From Cyanophora paradoxa (taxonomy: Eukaryota > Glaucocystophyceae > Cyanophorales > Cyanophoraceae): a stretch of 64,000 nucleotides of DNA. The position numbers were made by a program, and so were the translations under genes. The DNA lies in assembly GCA_004431415.1 (NCBI GenBank), contig QPMI01000685.1:1-64000 (forward strand). The letters run 5' to 3'. This document shows positions 1 through 11,147 of this stretch, in pieces (the first letter of the stretch is position 1; each line of letters opens with the position of its first letter). The notes beneath the pieces are model-generated. The model saw only the letters and a program-made list of their open reading frames with translations, made no database searches and was not told where the DNA came from.

Positions 1-299
1 AATTGCAACCTCTTACCAAAACGTTTAAGAGACAGTCTAGATCAATTCAGGGCAATCAAAGTTCGCTTATCGTTTTCTGCAAGTTCGTAAAGTCAGCAAT
101 CCACAGGTTTGGATATCGAAATACATTTACAGCGATTATTTTGTATTAACCAAATCGAGAAAATATTCGAACTGAGCTGAATAAAGCAGCCCAAATGTGT
201 CAGGAGCAGATGAATGTTGTTGATAGCTATCGATTGGAGAGAATCGAAATGCTCAGAGTATTATAGTTATGCCCCAACTGGTGGTTGCTATGTTTAAAA

Positions 300-2898
300 C
301 ACCTGATTCAATTGCAGCCAAGAGAGCCACAGTGAATATTCGAATATTGAATGATTCTTGCTTCGAAAATGCAGTTTGGCATGGATCCATAGGAAAGATG
401 TGAATTCCCACAAGAGAATGAGCTAACACAATATCGCAAATGGAATACTCACAACTACATACAATCTCTGGCTCTCAATTTCGATAACATCCATTCCTGT
501 TCCTGTGATGCTGAAATCATTGATAAATTCGAATCTCAAAATGCAGGCATCAGCATAAACATATTTGGAATGGGATCGAGATGTATATATCCCCTACATC
601 AATCCAGCAACCCAGGCAGAAAGCAAAAGATTAATCTCATGCTCATTCATGATGATGAAGGGAATGGTCACTATATTACAATCATGTCCCTTTCAAGACT
701 TCTCAGAGTTGCCCTTGATAAAACCAAGGATCAAAAGTTACACTACTGTGACACATTGCTTATCTCGATTCAGGTCTGAGGCTAAACTCACTGCTCATGC
801 GGACTCAACAGATGCATTGATTGGAGACTCTCAAAGGGAATCACTCCTAAGCCTGAGACCACCATAGAGTTTGGACTGAAAAACCTAGAAACTGTGTGGC
901 TTCCTGTTGTGGTATACTGCAAGATTGAACATAGAAGCATCCCCATTGATGCATCAAAATCCAAGAGAGAAGTCTCAGCAGTCAACATAAGAATAGTCAC
1001 TGGGGCAGATGTTCAAGATTTTCGATTTGAGGGGCAGGATCCAATGGGAGGTCTGTTTGAATGCTTGGAGTCCAAAGCAAGAGAACTAATCGATTTCCTG
1101 TTTACCAATATTCCCATGAATGAACTCACAGATGAGCAGAAAGCAATTTACAAGGCTACTAAACACTGTTACTTTGCAGTGAGAGGTTCACTAAGGAAAA
1201 CTTCAAATGCAGGGATCATGATCATCACACAGGCAATTATATTGCTCCTGCAGCAGAAACTGTAATCTACATAGGAGAATCTCAAAGCAAACCAAAGTTG
1301 CAGTTGTTGTTGACCAAATGGATGAATGTGGGACATTCATTTTCAGAAAAATAGCAGGCATGGGTGATAAAAAGCGAATCGAAATCCTTTCGAAAAACTT
1401 TGATCAATACCTTTCATTGCAATGGGTCTTTACAAGTTCATTGATGCAAGTAATTTTATGGACTTTGGGGCTGCTGATGTAGATGACTTAATGGACAAAT
1501 TCCAAGCCTTCAGAAGGCTTTCACACTCAGTATATGGATTGGACCCAGTTCATTATGTATCTGCACCTGGGTTATCTTGGATGCTATGCTTAGGACCACC
1601 AAGGCAAAAATAGAGCTTATAAGTGATGTAGAGCAATACGAATTTGTTGAGAGGGGAATCAGGGTGGCTTTGCAACAATGCCTTGTAGGTATGCTGAGGC
1701 TGATGGTGAGAACTCCCATATTATGCTGTTTGATGCTAACAACTTGTATGGCTACTGCTTGAGTCAGCCTATTCCAGTTGGTGATTTTAGATGGGAGACC
1801 GAATTCAACCCACAAGATAACAGATCCAGTTTCCTGGAAGTTGATCTGGATTACCCAATTAGGCTGTTTCTAGATCACAGTGATTTCCCCCTAATTATAA
1901 ACAAGAAAATAGTAGAATATGCAGAATTATCACAATATCAAAAGAGCCTATTGGATCTCTCAGGAGAAGAGCTTGATAAGACCCCTAAGCTAACTGCAAC
2001 CTTTGGTTCTGTGACAAACTATGTGATTTCTGAGCCTCTTCTACAGTATATTCTGACCAAAGGTGTGAAACTAAAGAAGGTTCACAGGGTCCTATCATTT
2101 ACTGTGGCTCCTGTAATGAAACCCTACATTGAGCTGAACACTGATATGAGAAGGAAAGCAGTGAATAAATTCGAGGCTGATTTCTATAAACTCATGAATA
2201 ACTCAATCTATGGGAAATGCATTGAATCATGTAGAGGTAGATCTGTGGTTAAGATTGCCAACAGTGAGAAACTGTTTATGAAATATGCAGCCTCTCCTTT
2301 AGTGAAATCAACAAGTCCCATAAGTGAAAGGGCAGTTGCCTTTGAGTTTTACACAAAGCATGTGAAGCTAGATAAGCCTGTTGCAATTGGGGCTTATGTT
2401 TTGGATGCAGCCAAACTGCATAATTACAAGTTCTTCTATGATACTGTGAGGTCCCAGTGGTCCAAAGCCAAGTTACTATTCCATGATACTGATTCCTTTT
2501 GTCTATACATCGAATCTAAGACCCTTGAAACAGATATAGAGAATATATCCTATGCATTAGACCTTGGAGGTGATTCAAGAATGACCCCAGGTAAATACAA
2601 AAATGAGATGCCAGGTTCTGCTATATTGGAGTATGTAGGTCTGAGAGCCAAAGTTTACAGTTTCAGAACTGCTGAGATTGAGAGAAGTAAGCTATCTGGG
2701 ACTTCCACTGAGGAACTCCAATTCAATGATTTTAAGGAGTGTTTATTTGCAGGTATCAGCAAGACTGTGACTGCAAAGCAGAAAAGAAGGGCAGATCACA
2801 CAATAATAGATACTGTGAGTAGAAGGGTTGCCCTAAACTGCTTTGATGCAAAGAGATACATCTTACCAGATGGTATTAATTCTGTTCCTTTTAATTAA
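300..2898 (+). pseudogene. Protein-primed DNA polymerase B, frameshifted in its N-terminal half
   Basis: The family replicates Polinton-type DNA by protein priming. The 3' half is one open frame (1678-2898, 406 codons) with palm motif A (D-A-N-N-L-Y-G, about 1732), motif B (N-N-S-I-Y-G, about 2200) and motif C (D-T-D-S, about 2485). Homology continues upstream through about 310, but in changing frames: pieces at about 310-540, 570-760, 745-867, 894-1225, 1230-1420, 1422-1595 and 1577-1680. Recognisable upstream parts include a conserved N-terminal region, a C2H2-like finger (C-L-S-R-F near 760) and an R-D-H-D-H-H-T-G motif near 1235. At the exonuclease I position (about 905-920) the sequence reads Y-C-K-I-E, with Lys where Asp is expected. 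At least four shifts are needed, so no full-length enzyme is encoded unless these are assembly errors. The true 5' end may lie before base 1. Confidence 0.8.
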
Positions 2899-2901
2899 GA
2901 G

Positions 2902-4188
2902 ATGCCAGCAACTGGAAGAATAGTAAGGAGAACCACTGAGCAACTGCAAGGTAACCTACTGCCTATCACAGTTCCAAAGGAGGAAAAAGGGGAATCTCGA
3001 ATTGTCAAAAAGTCTGAGATGAAAGAGCTTGTCCCAGTAGAGATCCCAGTTGCTATTGCAGTGAAAGAAACTAGCAAGATTGCCAAGAGATTCTATGATG
3101 TGAGAACTGGTTACAAAGGGCTTCAAGCTATGAGGGCTGAGTTACCAGATGAATCCTATAAGCAGTTGCAAGAGTTCTATAAAAAACAGGAAGTTGTTCA
3201 GATCAATGCACCTGCTATATCTAGGAAGAGAGATCCCATGGTTCCAATAAGGCAACCCCTTGATACCTATGTGATTGATTTGCTCTTTTTCCCAGCTTAT
3301 AAGAAACAAAACAATGGCTATGATACCTTTATGACTGCAATGGAATCAACACTGAGAACTGGGTATATCATACCAATAAGAGATAAATCAGCTCTCACTA
3401 CATTGGCTGCATTTAAACAGCTTGAGATGAGAGTAGCAAGACCCATAGTAAAGGTTCAATCAGATGCTGGGAGTGAATTCCAAAATCGAATATTCCAGGA
3501 GTATTTATCTAGTAAATACATAGAACACCAAGTGAGTGGAACTGCAGACCATAGGAGCCAAGGTCGAATTGAAGCCTTTAACAAGCAGATTAAGAGATTG
3601 ATCACAAACTACTGCATTGCCAATAATACAGCTAGATTCTTTGATGTGTTAGGTGATATTGAGTATAATTACAATAATACAGTTCACTCAGCTACTAAGA
3701 TGAAGCCAGGTGAAACTACAGAGGAGCATTATAGGTATATAGTAGGATTAGAAGATGAAAGATTCAAGAAATCAATAGCTTATCTTGATACCATGCAGCC
3801 TGGCATGTTTGTTAGAGTGAAAGTGGAGAAGAATCCCTTTGCTAAACAGGGTAACAATTGGTCTAGGATGGTTTACACTGTTGATAGTAGAGAAGGCTTT
3901 AAGTTTAAGCTAAAGAGTCCCACTGGAGAGATCATAGATAACAGGTTTGCTTTCCATGAGCTGTTGCCTGTGAATGCAGTTGAGTATCTGGAAACCCCTA
4001 CAGTAGATGCCTTAGAGCAAGCTAAAGAGGAAGCTAGGGTTGATGCTGCTATAAGAAGAGAGGGCATAGAAGCTGCTAATGAAGTCCCAGATAAGCCTTT
4101 GATAGAGGCTAGAAAGGAGAAGGCTGGCAAAGTTAACAGGGAACTCAAAAAGCTCACTATAGCAGGAACACAGAAACTTCAGAAGTGA
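2902..4188 (+). CDS. Retroviral-type (rve) DDE integrase of the Polinton element
   Basis: A 428-aa integrase that would join the element's ends to target DNA. The catalytic core carries Asp126 (Y-V-I-D-L-L), Asp188 (Q-S-D-A-G-S-E-F) and Glu224 (G-R-I-E-A-F-N), giving exact DD35E spacing. The region around residues 290-350 is basic and beta-rich (F-V-R-V-K-V then E-I-I-D-N-R-F), as in the SH3-like C-terminal domain of the family. The last 70 residues are a charged helical tail. No HHCC zinc finger is evident at the N-terminus. The ATG lies 3 bp after the polymerase stop. The frame is fully intact, in contrast to the decayed polymerase, so recent activity or supply in trans is possible. There is no reverse transcriptase nearby, so it is not from an LTR retroelement. 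Confidence 0.88.
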   Translation: MPATGRIVRRTTEQLQGNLLPITVPKEEKGESRIVKKSEMKELVPVEIPVAIAVKETSKIAKRFYDVRTGYKGLQAMRAELPDESYKQLQEFYKKQEVVQINAPAISRKRDPMVPIRQPLDTYVIDLLFFPAYKKQNNGYDTFMTAMESTLRTGYIIPIRDKSALTTLAAFKQLEMRVARPIVKVQSDAGSEFQNRIFQEYLSSKYIEHQVSGTADHRSQGRIEAFNKQIKRLITNYCIANNTARFFDVLGDIEYNYNNTVHSATKMKPGETTEEHYRYIVGLEDERFKKSIAYLDTMQPGMFVRVKVEKNPFAKQGNNWSRMVYTVDSREGFKFKLKSPTGEIIDNRFAFHELLPVNAVEYLETPTVDALEQAKEEARVDAAIRREGIEAANEVPDKPLIEARKEKAGKVNRELKKLTIAGTQKLQK

Positions 4189-5243
4189 ATAGCCAGAGAT
4201 GGTATAATGACTTTCAGACTACTAAGGAGTCATATACAGCCCCTAAACCTCAAAGAACACTAAGAGAAAGGACCAAAACTAGCTAGTTTGCTAGGCGAAA
4301 ACTCGTTTTTTCCAAATATATGTATGACTGATATACATATATGCATATGATATACACATTGTCTTGTAGATCTTTTCAAGCGCTTCACAGCGATATGCAG
4401 AACGTTGCGATTTGATAATCTGGTGATGAGATACAAGCGTTTGAAGATGCCGATTATCGATTTTTCGAGATTTCGGAATGATGCATCATAATGATGTAAT
4501 AATGATGTATCATAAACACATAACATATATATATCGCCGTGATCGTCATGATCTCCCGAGTTCGATGGTGTGTCATATATATCATATACATATGCATCGT
4601 CATTATGACATCATTTCGTAACATAACACGTCCGTCATCGTCTTTTTTCCGCAGCGAACAGATAAGTGAACAGTTAACGAGACAACTATTGTAATAGTGT
4701 ACTGCAACAACAATTGAAACAAGATATGCGGGAAAGCTATTGAAAGACAATGAAGCAAATTGCGAACAATTAAGTGAACAGTTAAGTGGACACCTGTTGG
4801 GAGTAGGCAGTGTCTACTCGTTTATCGTGAAACGGTGTCCACTTAACTGTTCATTTAACTGTTGACGAAAACCCATGCATTATGACATCATATCATTAAA
4901 CCACATACAAAACACTAAAATGCATGTATCTCTTCACCAACTCATCATGTGACAAAACCAAAAACAGATTCGGAATCCTCTTAACGAGGCCTGCCTGACG
5001 ATGTAAGTATCATAGGCTCAATAATTCATATGTTTATAAGCATCTCCCCTTGATTCCCCCTATTATATAATATTTATATTAAAGTGGACTCAAGGTTGAC
5101 TCATATTAATCGATAGTATATGGATTTTGTTACGAATTCAATGCAAGGGTTGACTAAGTGGGTTGAGTTGACTCAAATTTCACAGGAAATAACAATGAAT
5201 CAGAGTATAAAATGCATTTTTTGAATCAACTACACCAACTAAC
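4189..5243. other. Non-coding AT-rich tail of the Polinton element
   Basis: No supported gene. Short ORFs here have no recognisable family and no codon bias. From about 4320 to 4620 the sequence is dense in TATATG/CATATA and ATGATG words. The motif GAACAGTTAA recurs near 4670, 4776 and, inverted, near 4850. The inverted repeat inside this stretch is listed separately. Confidence 0.6.
4762..4866. repeat. Imperfect inverted repeat, about 33-bp arms
   Basis: The left arm (4762-4794) ends GTTAAGTGGACACC and the right arm (4834-4866) begins GGTGTCCACTTAAC. The inner 23 bp match with one mismatch and the outer 10 bp more loosely. The 39-bp loop would close a strong hairpin. Confidence 0.8.
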
Positions 5244-5561
5244 ACTGAGATTTTCACAATATAAGAGGTCCTTACTGAATATGGTATGTGTCACAGGTGT
5301 CACAGGTTTATCCAAAGTTTCTCCTATAAAGAGTGAATTTTCAAAAGTTTGGGATGGACCTGTGACACCTGTGACACTCGATTAAATCATTTATTCATTT
5401 AATTAGAAATACATAGATAAGATTATTACTGAGTTTTTCATTATAAAAGAGATCCTTACTAAATATGGTATGTGTCACAGGTGTCACAGGTTTATCCAAA
5501 GTTTCTCCTATAAAGAGTGAATTTTCAAAAGTTTGGGATGGACCTGTGACACCTGTGACAC
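5244..5561. repeat. Two 134-bp direct repeats, each with an internal 19-bp palindrome
   Basis: Copies at 5244-5377 and 5428-5561 are nearly identical over their last about 95 bp, and their first about 35 bp differ at several places. Within each copy GTGTCACAGGTGTCACAGG (5288-5306; 5472-5490) is exactly complementary to the arm at 5359-5377 or 5543-5561, leaving 52-bp loops. Each arm is itself two turns of TGTCACAGG, so the unit resembles an iteron or protein-binding array near the element end. Confidence 0.85.
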
Positions 5562-5814
5562 CCAATTATTTCAAAAATCCTAAGGGTCCCCCCTTAGACT
5601 CAATAAAACAATGATAAAATCATATAAGTTTCATGTATAATTACGATTGGATTCAATAAGAGATCTATTTGTTTTATTAAACAAATGAATCATTTATGGA
5701 TCTTAATCGAGTTAAGCGATATATTTCCGATTAAATGAATTAAATTTAATTAAATTTAATCGAGAAAGTACATGAATATAATATCGATTAAATCAATTAA
5801 CTTTTAGACCAATC

Positions 5815-6097
5815 ACACATAGTAAAATGCGGAGTTTTAACCAGAGGCAAGATCTAATTGAGATTCAGTTATATTATCGGAAATATATACAGATTATCGA
5901 TAGACTCAGTAAGACTAATCGGAAAATAAGAGAAATTTACGATAAAATATCGAAAAGAATACAAAATAATCGAAATAAATGAATATTCGATAAGATATAC
6001 ACAGATTATCGATTGATTGAAATAGAATATACGAGATATATCAACAAAATCAATTAAGATTAAGCCGAGGGTTAAAACTCCGCATTTTACTATGTGT
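5815..6097. repeat. Subterminal/terminal 28-bp inverted repeat of the element end
   Basis: The arms at 5815-5842 and 6070-6097 are perfect reverse complements over 28 bp (core AGTAAAATGCGGAGTTTTAA). Similarity continues inward with gaps for about 15 bp. The interior is AT-rich and rich in TATCGAT words. The right arm ends exactly where composition jumps to about GC-only coding sequence. This could be the Polinton's own folded terminus or a separate foldback/MITE of 283 bp; I see no matching target duplication around it. Confidence 0.75.
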
Positions 6098-6168
6098 CGG
6101 GGCCGAGCGCTGGGCGGCTGGAGCTGGGGGGCCTGGCGCCGCTCCCTCAGTCGGGCGGGTTCCAGGAG

Positions 6169-8231
6169 ATGCGCTCGGGGCAGAGCACGCCCTCCGACCT
6201 CTCCAGCGCAGCCTCCCTCGCCGTCCGCCCGCAACCCGCCCGCCCAGGCCCCTCTCAGGCCTCACGCGCCGTCCGGCGCAGGACGGCGAGTCGGGCTCGT
6301 GCTCGGGGGACGACGCGAGCCCGCGGCCGCGCGCCGGCGCGCTAGTAGTCGCCTCCGCCTCCACCGGAGGCGCCCTCGTCGCCCCCGGCTTCGACCCGAG
6401 GCGCGCCCGCCCCGCGCCGCCCGGCCGCCCGCCCCGTCCCGCCTGATGCGGGCTCCTGGTCCGCAGCCTCCACCCCTGGGCCCTTCCCGCGTTCTGCGTG
6501 CGCTCCCTTGGCTTTCCCCCCGCGCCGCGTCGCCTGACCGGGGCCCGACCGACCGGGGCGCGGGCCGGCAGACGGCGCCGGCCCCGGCGAGGACGACCTC
6601 TCCTGGATTTCGGCCGAGTGCGCCGCGCGGCCTCCGCCCCGCGGGAGAGCCGGCGCCGCTGACGCCGGAATGCGGCAGGGAGGCGCGCGGGCTCGTCGCG
6701 CGGTGCTCCACGCGGCCCCGCCGCTGCTCCTGCGGGCCTCGGAGGACGCCGAGGCGCGCCGCCTCCCCCCGGCCTCGCACCGTCCTCCCTCGCCCTCCTC
6801 ACGGCCCCGGCCGCGGCGGCGCAGCTGTGTGGCGCGTTCCGGCGGCTGGCGGAGCCGGCGGCGCTCCTCGCGTCGCGCGCCGCTGTCTGTGACCTCGTCG
6901 CCGTGCGCTCTGCCCCGCCCCGCCCGCCCCGCCCTCTGTGCCGGGGGCCCCGGGCTGAGGCGGGTGCGTGGGGCGCAGCTGCTGCTCGACCCGCGCCTCC
7001 TCGCCTCGTCCGTGTACGCCACCCTCGAGGGCCGCTGCGCCCTCCGCCGCGCCCTCGCCGCCCTCCGCGCCGCCGGCGCCGCCCCGCCGTGCGCCCGCCC
7101 CACCTCGCGCCCCTTGGCGACCGCCCCGCGCCGACCGGCGCCGGCCCCGCCAGGTGGGGGCGATCCTGGAGGCCGCCGTCGATGCCGTCTGCGCCCTAGA
7201 CCTCTCCGCCGCCTACGCCGACCCGTCCGCCCCAGCCCCGCCCTCTCACGCAGGCCGCCCTCGCGCCGACGCCAGCCGCTTGGCCGTTGCAGGGCTAACG
7301 CGACACTGATGCTCGACCGCTGCCACGGCCTCCTGCTCGCCGGTGCCCCCGCCGCGGCGGCCGCCCCGCCCCGCCCCGCGCGGCCTCACCGTCGCCGGCG
7401 CGCGCGGGGCAGGCACGTCGGAGGTGGCGCTGTGCCCGCCGGGCTGCGCCGCCCTCCCCTGGGCCTCCGCCAAGCGGGCGAGCCGCCCCCGCCCCGCCGG
7501 CCCCGCCGGCCGCGCCCGCGGGAGCTCGGGGCTGACGGGGGCGCGGGGGCGCGGGGGCAGCTGGTGGACTTTGGGGAGGCGGTGGCGGGACGTGGCGGGG
7601 GCGCGACCGCGTCCTCCACTGCCGCGCCCTCCACCGCCGCGCCCTCGCCCTCTTCCACGTCCGCCCCGCCCCGCCCCGCCCCGCGCCGCCCCGCGGACGC
7701 CGGGGCGCAGTTCGGCTTCGTGGAGGCCGCCCTCGAGCTCGCCTTCGAGTCCTGGAGCGGCGCGCCCGCCCGCCCCCGCCGCCGCCCCCGCCCCGCTGAG
7801 GGCCCCCGCCCGCAGAGCTGCTCCGCATCCAGCACACGCCCTCCCGCCTCGAGGCCGCCGTCCTCCGCGACCTCGTCGAGATGCACCGTGCGCGCCCCCT
7901 CCGCCCCGCCCGCCCTGCGGGCGGCGCCCGAGGGCGGGGCCTGGCAGTGGAGGCGGGGCGGGGCGGGGAGGCGGGGCGGGGCCTGGCGGAGCGGCTCTAC
8001 TACTTCCCGGGGGAGGTGGGGGCGCCCCCGAGGACGCCTTCCACGCCGCCCACGTTCTCCGCCTCCTCGGTCCGCCCCGCCCCCGCCCCACCCCGCCCCG
8101 CCCACTCCCACGCCTCACCGTCGCACTCGCGCACCCCGCCCGCCGCAGCCGCCGTCGGGGGCGCCGGCGCCGAGCTCGGCCACGGGCGCGCGTGCGGCAA
8201 GCGCCGGCGGCTCGAGCACGGCATCTGCTAG
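6169..8231 (+). CDS. Unknown multi-exon protein next to the element end
   Basis: The product is not recognised. Many short exons separated by C-rich introns can be followed on the plus strand. The first intron is 6223-6281 and joins S-L-A to D-G-E-S-G-S in frame. Later exon pieces include D-D-L-S-W-I-S-A-E, L-C-G-A-F-R-R-L-A-E-P-A, L-L-L-D-P-R-L-L-A-S-S-V-Y-A-T-L, V-G-A-I-L-E-A-A-V-D-A-V-C, A-T-L-M-L-D-R-C-H-G-L-L-L-A, F-G-F-V-E-A-A-L-E-L-A-F-E and a basic C-terminus G-K-R-R-R-L-E-H-G-I-C. The protein looks helical and Ala/Leu-rich. The chosen ATG (6169) is the first in frame, but the frame is open back to 6094, right at the element boundary. The gene may therefore have lost its true 5' end to the insertion. 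Exon edges are provisional. Confidence 0.5.
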
Positions 8232-9180
8232 CGCCGGGCCCGGCCCGCCCGCGCCCCCGGAGGCCCGACATTCCTCTCGAACCTCGCGGCTCTGGTCCCC
8301 TCCTGCGCGCCGGCCGGACAGTCCGGCCGCACGCGCTCACGTGCTTTCGAACTCGAAACTCTTTAGGTGCCTAGTTTCCCATAGATTAGTTGTCCGGGTC
8401 CCCCGCCAGCGCGGCGGTGAGCTGTAGGGGACTCCGCGCAGCAATTTACGGAGACATGCAGCATTTCATGGTGACTTTTTGTAATATTCCTGATTGTATA
8501 CTAAGGATTCCGGGCCTGCCAGTTTGACGGCCCCCGTGTACATTCGATTTCTCTTTCATTTTTTAGATGCGCACTACGGTTTCACGTATCAGTAATTCGA
8601 CAGTACGGAAACAACATTCGCGACCTTTGCCAGTTCTTCGGCGCACGCGGTGACACGATACGGTATAACGCGTTAAAAACACGTTCCTATCGATATCGTA
8701 GCTATAGCCTGAATTTCGAACTCGGTAGGTGCGACAACGACCGATAGTCACATAGCCGAAGCTTAAGCATCGTATTGTTGTGTCACAGTGTGCTTGAACT
8801 ATAACTTCGTGCAACTTTTTCTTCGCGGTGCTGATGATGTACTTATAGCCAGTGCAGTACTAGTTGAATTTACTTTTTTTTCGGTTACGAGCTTTACAGC
8901 TTCTACTAGGTTGAATTAATCTACTCGATCGTTTATCAAAGAAATTAATATCCGCATCACTGACTCACGCGTTGAACGAGATATATGCATGAGCCCCGAC
9001 CCTCGGAGATCGGTTGAGCTGCTTGTGCGCGCGGCGCCCGGCGAATCACAATTGCAATTGCAATGGCCAGCGCCTGCAATGCCCTGCATGCGCACTGCAT
9101 GCGCAGCATTGCATGCAGATCAACGGGCTCCAACTCTTCAGCACGCGCGTACGCTTCGCGGCTCCGCGGCTAGGCCGGGG
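8232..9180. other. Intergenic spacer between convergent genes
   Basis: GC falls sharply after 8340. No gene was found; the 83-codon minus frame at 8563-8814 has no recognisable content. Near 9045-9115 there is a run of overlapping palindromic words (CAATTG, GCATGC, TGCGCA). Confidence 0.5.
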
Positions 9181-11147
9181 CTAGGGGGCGGGAGCGCGGG
9201 GGCCCGGGCGGGGGCCGGGGGCCGCGGGGAGGCGGCCGAGGGCCTGGCCGACGCGGAGGCGCTGGCCGGGGGCGAGGGCGAACTCGAAGTCGTGGGGGGC
9301 CTGGAAGACCAGCACGACGGTGGAGCCCATGTGGAAGACCACCAGCTCCTCCCCGCGCCCCGCCCCGACCCCCGGCCGGTACCGCCGCTCGTGCGCCGGG
9401 CCCCCGAACGGCGGCGGCGGGTACTCGGGGAGCAGGTCCCCCAGCTTCTTCACCCGGATCGTCTGCGGGGGGGTGCACGGGAGGGGGGGTCAACCCGGAC
9501 GGGGGTGGAGGATTCGCTGCGTGGGCCGGGGGAGTACGGGGTCGAAGGTGGCGGTGATGTGGCCGACGTCGAGCGACCCGACGGCGGCGAGCGCGATACC
9601 CCCGTACCGCCAGTCGCCGACCACCACGAGGCGCTCGTTCATCTGCGCGTTTCTCCGCATGTGAGGGGGTACCGCCTTCGAGCGAAAGGCGCGAGGGCAA
9701 ACCGCGAAGATGTGTGGTATGTAGCGCGAGAAGAAGGGGTGGAGGGGGAAGAGGTACCCTGCCGGCAGGGTGAGGGGGTACCCCGGGCGCCGGAAGGGGC
9801 GGGGCGGGAAGGCACCGGGGAAGTGCCTGGACTTGGTGATCTGCATGTCTGCGGGCGCGTGCACGCGGTGGTAGTCCCCCGGCCCCAGGAAAATTGTAAT
9901 AGAGTACCTGCCGCCGAGCACGTCAGCGAGCGGCGAGGGCGCAAGTGGGGGAGGGGGCGGAGGGGCGGGCCAGGGGAGGGTGTCGCCGGCCTCGCGGGCG
10001 CGGAGGCGCTCGATGCTGTCGGCGACGCCGCCGCCGAAGAGGGCCGAGCGCTGGTAGCTGAGGCCCTTGACCTGCTCAATCTGCCCCGCCCCGGCCCGGG
10101 GGCGAGGCTCGAGGGGGCGCGGGGGGCGGGGCCGGGGCCGGGGCCGGGGCCGGGGCCGGGGCGGCACCTCCTCGTCGTTGAGGGCGCGCCCGAAGTGCAT
10201 CACCTGCCCGTCCACCGGGCACACCTGCAGCCCGGCCGCCCGCCCGGCGTGGGCCGGGGGCGACGATGCGGGGGGCTGGGAGCGGCAGCACCAGCTCCTC
10301 GGGGGCGACGGGGCGGGCGCCGGGGCGCAGGGGCCGCGCGTAGAACTCGTTGATCGTCGCGAACGACTCCAGTGGCGCGGCGACCTCCGACAGGTCCGCC
10401 CCTGCCGCCCCGCGCCTCAGCGGCGCCCGCGCGGAGGAGGCGGGGACGGCGGGGGGCGCGGCGCGCCGAAGAGGGCTGCGAAGCCTCTGTAGAGGTGCGG
10501 GCGGAGGCTGCGCGGCACCTCCGTCGACGCCAGCCGGCCCCAGACCGCCCCGCCAGCCGCAGCGGCAGCAGGCTCAGCGCCTGGATCTGCGCGCCGCGAG
10601 GCCGCTGAGGCGCGCCGGGGCCGCGGCGGGGCGGGGCGGGGCGGGGCGCGCGGGCCTCCCACGGCTCGGGCATCGCCAGCATGCCCTTCTGCTTGGCCGC
10701 CTCGTCCTTGTACTCCCGGTACGCCACGTACGCCCCTGCCCGCCCGCCCGTCAGCGGTCGCCTTAAAAGTCGGCCGGCCGGGCGAGGCGCGGGCGCGCCC
10801 ACGCCGGCGACGACGGCGAGCCCGCCGGCGAGCGCCGCGCGCAGCAGCAGCCGGAAGAGGCGCCGCGCGGAGGAGTCCCCGGTCGGCGATGCCGTGCCGT
10901 GGTCGTCGCCGTCTGGTTCGTGCCTCGCCCGCCGGTGCTCCGACGTGCTGCTGCGTCCCGCCGAGCGCTCCGACGAGCTCCAGAAGGCTCGCAGTGATCG
11001 GCCTGCCGCCGCCGGTGCCGCGGCGGCCGGCTTCGGGATCCGGAGGGCTATGTCATGGCCACGACCAACGAGGACGGGCGGACGGAGGGCGGCGAGCGAC
11101 GACGCCCCGGCCCGGGCACGTGTACGCTGAATGCCGTACACGTACAT
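9181..11147 (-). CDS. PSD: Phosphatidylserine decarboxylase, probably mitochondrial
   Basis: Converts phosphatidylserine to phosphatidylethanolamine at a membrane. Exons on the minus strand follow the family in order: an N-terminal basic stretch (M-Y-V-Y-G-I-Q-R-T-R, presequence-like), V-A-Y-R-E-Y-K-D-E, S-T-E-V-P-R-S-L-R-P-H-L-Y-R-G-F, E-F-Y-A-R-P-L-R-P-G-A-R-P, C-P-V-D-G-Q-V-M-H-F-G, I-E-Q-V-K-G-L-S-Y, then F-L-G-P-G-D-Y-H-R-V-H-A-P and L-F-P-L-H-P-F-F-S-R-Y-I-P. Next come N-E-R-L-V-V-V-G-D-W and finally F-H-M-G-S-T-V-V-L-V-F. The Gly-Ser of G-S-T is the self-cleavage site that makes the pyruvoyl group; the usual preceding Leu is Met here. The PVDG Asp and the GDYHR His are present. At least six introns occur. 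One begins GTGGGCGC and ends CTGACGGGCGGGCGGGCAG; another (after M-P-E-P-W-E) seems to use a GC donor. The last exon's Pro-rich end (stop at 9181) is less certain. Confidence 0.85.

Larger units (their letters stand above)
1..6097. mobile_element. Polinton/Maverick-type element, right-hand part (left end outside window)
   Basis: The segment is AT-rich, while everything to its right is strongly GC-rich, and the change is abrupt at about 6097. It carries the two hallmark genes of Polinton/Maverick elements, a protein-primed family B DNA polymerase and a retroviral-type DD35E integrase, in the same orientation and 3 bp apart. Both lack introns, unlike the host genes. The 1.9 kb after the integrase has no convincing gene and contains direct and inverted repeats. 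No capsid, ATPase or protease gene is visible, so those parts lie left of the window or are lost. Its left terminus and target duplication cannot be seen. Confidence 0.75.

Noticed and set aside
2902-4188. Integrase as part of a retrovirus or LTR retrotransposon
   Set aside because: No reverse transcriptase, RNase H or LTRs; the partner gene is a protein-primed DNA polymerase, which fits Polintons.
5244-5561. CRISPR-like repeat array
   Set aside because: Only two long units with internal palindromes and one 50-bp gap; not a regular repeat-spacer series, and the DNA is eukaryotic.
6670-8427. 585-codon plus-strand open frame
   Set aside because: It runs through introns with the usual borders; stop-free frames are expected in sequence this GC-rich on all six frames. 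The real exons are parts of several frames.
8563-8814. 83-codon minus-strand frame
   Set aside because: No recognisable motif, no upstream context, normal chance length for this stretch.
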